Shown piece after piece: positions 57,691-64,000 of a stretch of DNA of 64,000 nt. Each line of letters begins with the position of its first letter. Within the stretch, counting starts at the first letter, position 1. This DNA is from Cryptomeria japonica. Taxonomy: Eukaryota > Streptophyta > Pinopsida > Cupressales > Cupressaceae. The position numbers were made by a program, and so were the translations under genes. Under the pieces are notes generated by a model. The model was not told the origin of the DNA, did not search any database, and was given only the letters and a program-made list of their open reading frames with translations. The stretch is from positions 617,206,476 to 617,270,475 of the forward strand of contig NC_081408.1 in assembly GCF_030272615.1 (NCBI RefSeq). Direction: 5' to 3'.

Positions 57691-58563
57691 AAGGATTTTC
57701 TTCTCAACAAGGATATGGGCAAGAAGAGAGTTGGATGGATCACTAAGCTCATGGAGTATGACCTTGACATCAAAATTACCAGGATAGTGAGGGGAAGAGG
57801 ACTCTATGAGCAGTTCAATTCATCTCTTGAGAAAGACTCAGAGACCTCCCTCTTGCTGTAGGAAGAAAAATAGATTGATAACCAGGGAGATGCACAAACC
57901 AGTTGGTTGGAAGTTATGTCTACCTTCTTAAAGGATGGTAGATACCCTTTTCACTTTGATAGAATCAAGAGAAGGTATCTCAGATTGCATTCCATACCCT
58001 ATGCCTTAGTGGATGGTGTCTTGTTGAGGTCCATCCATGGAGATCAGACCGGCAAGCTATTAGAGGAATTCCATAATGGGCCATTTGGTGGCCATTTCTC
58101 AACAAGAACTATAGCTATTAAGATCATGAGAGTAGGCTATTATAAGCCTTCTCTATTTAATGATGCTCACAAATGGGTTAGACAATGCAAATAATGTGCA
58201 CTTTTTGCAAGTAAGAAAGGGTTAGCTACCCTTCCTCTTCATCCCATTTCAACTGATCAGCCCTTTGCACAATGGGGGATTGATTTCATTGGCCCTATAA
58301 ATCCAATGTCATGTATAGGCCACAAGTGGATTTTGGCTGCCGCAGACTATTTCACAAGGTGGACAAACGCTGTTGCTTTAAAGGATGCAATCGAGAATTC
58401 AATGGTTCAATTCCTTGAGGGGATTGCAACCAAATTTGGAGCCCCTTCCACAATCATATTAGATAATGCCAAGGCCTTTGTGGGATTTGAGGTCATCTTA
58501 TGGGCAGTCCAACATGATGTGTTTCTAAAAACATCATCAAATTATTATATTGTTCATCAAAGC
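57691..58563 (+). pseudogene. G4 integrase, truncated
   Basis: Linker, then the HHCC domain (HNGPFGGHFSTRT, then CKxCALF across a stop at 58192) and the core with first Asp (WGIDFIGPI) and second Asp (ILDNAKAF). The frame ends at SSNYYIVHQS, just where the Glu-containing YxPQxNGQxE motif should follow. Unrelated LTR-like DNA starts there. Confidence 0.85.
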
Positions 58564-61424
58564 TGATTAACCCAAGCACACCTATAATTGATCTATGAAG
58601 TAGCCAATTCAATCTATGAAGAACCTCAGGGCTTGGAAAACATGACAAGGATCTAAATCCTTCTACTCTTTAGGCTCTACAAAACCTAGGTGGGTATACC
58701 TTTGATGCTTAGAATTAAACCTATTACACACCTATGACAACATCAACATAAACAGATAGATCTCACTAGGGCTCTATAACAAGTAGTTTACTATAGATAG
58801 GATAGATCTACACATAAAACTTAGCTATGTTTGAGCATGAGATAGATGAAACATTTCAAAACATAACATAAACTAAAGATATTCTAATTGGATTTTTGAT
58901 TGGTTTGAGAATCCCCTTAATTGCAGGATTAGTGCCTTATCCAAGGGCAACAGAGTCAAAAATCAAACTATAGATGAAAACTTATACTACAGATCTATCT
59001 TAATTCTTAAGTATTCCTGCATTTAATGCCTTGCATAAATGCATTACTCAGCTCATCCACAGAAAATATCAAATCCAGAAACGTAATCCCTATTTTATTA
59101 ATGTTTGCTCACAGAGTTTAAAATCTTCCTTGAAGATTACCTACAAACCAACATTACACTCACAAACACAGCTGCTCATGACCAACTTGATCCTCCTTAA
59201 GAATCAGATTTGAATAAAATGAGATTACATTTCAGAGACAAATTCTGTACGAATTTATGCATGCCTTACATACACAAGAACCTACAACTAAGAACACCTA
59301 TAGTAAAGAATTGAACTCCATTACTAAAAGAAAAGCCCTGCCCTGTACAATCTTGAAGAGAACTCAGAATTGGAAAACATGAAAAATATGGAGTCATTCT
59401 CCAAATTTCTGTAACCCCTACAATTGAGAAAAATTGGGAATAAGAAGAGGAGGGAAAGATCAGATCTCCATAACACACTGCCAAGTGTCCTTTTTTCTAA
59501 CTGAATTTCAATCCCTTTCTCTTTCCCATGGAAACTTCTCTCACAATATCACAAATTTGTTAAAATTAACTACCTTATTGGATTCCTTGTCTCAAGAGCT
59601 TTCCGGCAACGTATAATACTTAGTATTTTGAGTAAAACTGGACCTCTGGGTGAATTAAACCTGGATATGTGCACATCATTTAAATTTTTCATTTTTTCAT
59701 ATAGTCTCAACTATATATTTAACTTTAATTTTTCGCATGATTTTTTGCTTTGATGTCTTGCCACATGGCAGCCTCTGATTTGTCGATGGGATCCATTGGG
59801 TGCCATCTGGGATGACACCTCACCTTTTGCCATGTGTCAGCCACCTGTGCACCACATCACCGCCACCTATGTGCCACGTCACCGACACCTCCGCCAGACC
59901 CGGACTGCAATCTATCTTTCGCCATTTTACGATAGCTAACCTTTGAGAACCTTTCCTTCGAGAAATCACGCCGACCGTCAGATCTTGCTGAATCTGCTCA
60001 CTCTTTAGCACTTCATTTTTGGCTTTCTGCTTTTCGCCATTTCGCGATGGCTAACCAGTCTGCATCTTCGGCTTGTGAAATCACACACACCATTGATCTG
60101 CTTAGAACCTTCTCACCGGTTAAGTCGCCCTTTGTCTACAAAATTTCACCCACCTCGGGATCCGTTCCTGCATGTGGTCCACTTGGTTGCCACTTAGTCA
60201 GCCTCCTTGATCGCCTTGGGATCTGTGCCCACGCGCGTGGGGTCTGCCTTGGGCACCCATCAAGCACCTTGCATCAAAAGCCCTTAAGGCTTTGACACTA
60301 TGAATGTGTGAAGCCTTACTTATAAATACCAAAAACGTGTATCGCCCAACCAATGTGGGACTAAAGTCTTTTGCCTGGGACTGCATTTTGTGAAGCTTTC
60401 TGAGACTTTTAATGGCATTTTGCTGAAAACTTCATTAATCTCATATCTGCCCCTCCAATGCATTTTGCAAAGAACTTAATGGCTTTACACTAGCCAATGC
60501 ATATTTTCTTTACTTGGCCTTTTCAACGCCAAATTGGGGGGGTTTAGTTGCTGGTATTACACATGCCAATTTGCAATTTATTTGAAGTTTATTTGCATGC
60601 TCCAACATTTGTATTTGGTTGGGGTTTCTATTGCTCACGTGACCTACTCAAATACCATGTAGAGGGGGAGGTTGGCTTTACCACTGCCAATCTGCATTCT
60701 GAAACTTAATGCCTCCCAACATCCATGCACAGCAGGGAGGAAACAAGATTGGTTTGCATTTGTTTTAAAATTTGAAATGTCTGTTCAACCACCACGCGCC
60801 ACAGCAAGGAGGAAGTTTGGATTGGCTGCCAAATTTCATTTGTATTGAAAATATTTCTATGCTTTTCATTTGCCTCTCCTCCAGCCAATTTCTATTTGCT
60901 CCTAATTGTTTCTGAATTGCCCCTTTCTCATTTGTGCAGGGAGACTTTGCATTGTTTTTGGAATTGGATTTATGCTTGGCAAACACACCTTTTCCATTTG
61001 CATCATCAAAGGGGAAATGTTGGAGATACACCTGCTGATTGCATTGGCTGAAGTTTTAAATTGCACTCCCAGACATCACACACAACAAGGAGAATGCTGG
61101 CAAGGTTGTGGAATTTGGCTTTCAACCTCCCAAATTACATTTGGTTGAAAGGTTTAATGACTTTTCACATGCCAATGCATTTGGTTTAAAACTTTTAAAT
61201 GGTCTTCTCAACACCACGACTGCCAAGTACATTTGCATTTTTAATGTCTCTTCTCTGTCGCTGAAGGAGGATTTGGCTCTAAACTCGCCAATTTGAAATT
61301 GCCTGAAGTTCATAATAGCATCTTGAACTCTTATGACATGCCTCATGATTACAATCCATATTTAGATATTCTGAAAATCTCTCAGTGAACAAAGTCGCCA
61401 ATAAAATAATATGGCATAGGCATG
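58564..61424. other. LTR-like DNA without genes
   Basis: No convincing gene. A pair of about 24-bp repeats (TTTCGCCATTTTACGAT at about 59918 and TTTCGCCATTTCGCGATGG at about 60032) marks a diverged duplication with a period near 114 bp. CTTATAAATACC at about 60319 on the plus strand is TATA-like. From about 60480 on, motifs such as CAAATGCA and GGGAGGAAAC echo 31740-32800 in inverted orientation. Confidence 0.45.
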
Positions 61425-62582
61425 AGCCAGGTTGGGCCCCAAAGCAAGTCCAACTAAAATATTTTTCATTTTCATGCAACTGACTTGTGAAATGCCTTAG
61501 ACACCTTGAACTTACCTCTAGAATCAATCGGCATCATTTTCGGATCATCGAACTGAGTTTTACAACTTTTAGGCACTTACGCCACATTTTCGCATTTAAT
61601 CGCGAAGACGTAATTTTCAAACCTGTCAAAACACCTTTCTGGACCTCACCATCTGACAGGCATGTACTCTGATATACAAGCATGAACTCTACCAACTGGT
61701 TTTTCAAGATGAATACCGAGCGAAGAGATATTAATTGTCAAAAATGACCAACTGGCTTTGTCGACACTGCAGACCTGATGAAGTCAATGTTCTGGCAACA
61801 CATGATGCCTTTCTCAAAAATATCAAAAAACCTCTGTAGACCCTCAAATTTGAAACATACGTACCTTTAAGTACATATTAAAACTTAGAATTCTCAATTT
61901 GACCAAAATCTTGACTGGGTGCAAATTATGCGCTCATGAAAATGGCTACATTAACTGATGCGGCAACAAAAGTATGGATAACTGAAAAAGATGGCTCAAT
62001 AGACCCCTTTGAAAACCGATCAAACAAATTGGCAGAGGCTTGAAATTTAAAACATGACTCATCATTTATACCAACAATAGCCCGAAATAAACATTTTGAT
62101 ATGACATTCACCGGGGCATTTTTACACTTGTGTAAACCACAAACTACAAACAATTCGAGCTTGGTAAACTGAGCAAACGGATTCATGAAGACTTGAAATT
62201 TTGCATGCTGACTTTATACATAAAATTCAATCCATTTTGAAATTATTCATGATGATCAATAGGTAAAAAGATATAAGTACTGAAAGTAGGCTACTTAGTA
62301 AAATATGAATTTGAGCCTAAAATGCACTTTCAACTCACCCCTTGAAATGGGTACTTGATAAATTGATCTAAACTGAATTCTAAAAGTTGCACATCACTGC
62401 ATAGGTCAAATGAAATGTGTACAACAAGTTTCCTGAGCCTTACCCTTTGAAAATCAACCGGCTCCATTTTGCCCCCTCTCTAACTAGGCCACCTGAATGA
62501 GATTAGGTGCCTTCCTGAAAATGCAATATCAAAATTTTGAAATGGGGCTCAAAACTTGACTCAATTTTAATGAGTCCCAATA
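61425..62582 (-). repeat. Inverted-repeat arm R (LTR-like)
   Basis: Reverse complement of 30044-31235 with moderate divergence. Its sense start reads TATTGGGACTCATT on the minus strand (TG changed to TA). A minus-strand coding frame ends about 190 bp before this start, so the segment may be the 3' LTR of the element that encodes it. Confidence 0.7.
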
Positions 62583-62775
62583 GTGGCTCTGACTGGGGAT
62601 GGTTGATTGCAAGATCAATACAAGAATCCAAATATCTATGGTTAAGCAGACCACCCAAAAATGGATCTTATCTCTTCTCTTCTCAAAAACGGGGCTTCCT
62701 TATTCTACCCAAACAACAGGGCACTTTATTGAAAACCACACAACTGAAGCAAAGCAACTGTACAAAAAATACAAC

Positions 62776-64000
62776 TTATAAATGGCCCCGGGCCATTAAA
62801 AAACTGAAATCAATTCTTACCTCTATCGAACACATGACTTTCATTTCCACAAACTGGAGGTCAACTGGAATTTCATTCACATCTTCTTGATCAATCACAC
62901 TTCCATTTCTAATCAACTGATCACATAAAACATAATCAGTAGCACGTTCATAATCATAAAATCCTTGAAAACCAAACAAATGCTGAAAGGGTTGATCACT
63001 AGGTGACATAAGAGTGCCATACTCTTTACCATTCTTTCCCAGCTGAAATGAAAAGTGGCCTAACTTATTCTGAAAGTTGAAAACATCAGGCACATCTCTA
63101 TTGCTAGTTTGCTCAAATGATGAACACTCTTCCACAATAATGGCTTGTGAACTAGAGAGGAAAACTTCCTCATAACATGACTACAATTCGTCTTGCTGAT
63201 CACAATTTCTATCAGCACTTTGCACAAGTAAAAACACATGATTATCACTTATCAATAGTTCATTTCCCACTTGCAAATCTGAAAAAACTACTTCAAATCT
63301 GTCAATCTCTTTAACAACATGTTCCATACAATGCATACCAAAATCTGAGTTCATATCAACATATGAATCTACATTATCACACCTATCAAGCATATATGCA
63401 TCTTCATCTTTCCAATCACTCAAATAAAAAATAGAGAAAGAATCAATAGCATATGTATCATACTTCACACCCTCAAAAACATCATCAATATCTAAATAGG
63501 TACTGGCTGGGCGTGAGAGATTGGGCACATTTTTGGATGCATACCTCTAAAAATCAGAAGCTAGGAGCTTTGAAATTTGTTCACTACTTAGTGAACCTTC
63601 TTCATTTCCATTTTCCTTGGCTTCATCCTCTGAGCTGTAAACATTGTCCCAATCTAATAAAGGTATTAAATCAGCAATGTTCATGTTTCTATACACATTC
63701 ATTTCATCATTACAACAACTCGCATCCGCATCATAGCCTTTATCATACTGCTCATAAAGTGCTTCTATATGTTGCAACATAGTTTCATAACTGGGGTTGC
63801 AAACATCTTGTGGATTGAACTTAACAATACTGTCATTCATACTATTCAAATCTGAAAACTCTAGATAGTTACAATCTATATTTTCATCCTCCTCATATTG
63901 AGAACAAAATTTTGTACTATCATGCTAATCATAAGAATCATTTTCAAAATCACAAGAGATATCCCTATTCACAGATTCATCTCCATTACTTTTGTATTCA
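62776..64000 (-). pseudogene. Unrecognised acidic protein, partial, running off the right edge
   Basis: One frame of about 408 codons with only three stops (about 63925, 63544, 63178) from the window edge to 62776. That is unusually open for this window and so likely coding. It is rich in Asp, Glu, Asn and Ser (SSEDEAKENGNEEGSLSS, YDKGYDADASCCNDEMN). Other stretches are EVVFSDLQVGNELL and PSDQPFQHLFGFQGFYDYE. No membrane segment, zinc motif or enzyme motif is seen. Its place just before an LTR-like start suggests the last ORF of a minus-strand element. I do not know the family. Confidence 0.5.

Larger units (their letters stand above)
51030..58563 (+). mobile_element. G4: Ty3/Gypsy element with RNase H upstream of reverse transcriptase
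   Basis: Plus-strand order is putative 5' LTR, primer-binding-like site, gag, zinc knuckle, protease, an extra RNase H, reverse transcriptase, Gypsy RNase H and integrase truncated at 58563. The left boundary is approximate. Multiple stops and frameshifts occur. The position of the extra RNase H differs from G3. Confidence 0.75.

Overview
This looks like intergenic DNA of a land plant with a large, repeat-rich genome. A gymnosperm such as a conifer is my best guess, but that is an inference from the style of the repeats. I see no host gene, rRNA or tRNA gene, CRISPR array or bacterial operon. Almost every coding trace belongs to a degenerate LTR retrotransposon, and most reading frames are broken by stops or frameshifts.

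Layout. (1) 1-7439: 5' part of a minus-strand Ty3/Gypsy element of Tat/Ogre type (G1). Its long leader holds two blocks of an exact 22-bp tandem repeat flanking a small ORF. (2) 7440-11878: non-coding LTR-like DNA, then the 3' end of a minus-strand chromovirus (G2: integrase plus chromodomain). (3) 11879-22355: a Copia-type LTR (X) that entered G2 and was itself split by NA1 (14075-22155), which has a 6-bp target duplication. (4) 22379-29108: NA2, inserted just inside the polypurine tract of X. (5) 30044-32809: an LTR-like segment whose first 1.2 kb recurs inverted at 61425-62582. (6) 32810-39461: a rearranged minus-strand Copia element (C1) that looks like two copies fused after internal deletions. 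(7) 39462-44482: NA3, plus strand, 5'-truncated. (8) 44483 to about 50230: 3' half of a plus-strand Tat-type Gypsy (G3). (9) About 51030-58563: a further plus-strand Gypsy (G4) with a GATAAG-rich upstream region and an RNase H located before the reverse transcriptase. (10) 58564-64000: LTR-like DNA, then an unrecognised acidic reading frame on the minus strand running off the window.

The most interesting content is the NA1/NA2/NA3 group. All three have Copia-style LTRs, and the primer-binding site is visible in NA1 and NA2. None encodes protease, integrase or reverse transcriptase. NA1 and NA2 instead carry ORF1, a coiled coil followed by four or five CCHC zinc knuckles, and NA3 keeps its 3' end. 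All three carry ORF2, a protein of about 1,000-1,150 residues that I do not recognise. ORF2 is clearly homologous among three elements with different LTR families. They may be non-autonomous elements mobilised by Copia machinery, with ORF2 kept for an unknown role. The Copia-type LTRs also share a hairpin near the primer-binding site whose stem changes in a compensatory way between families.
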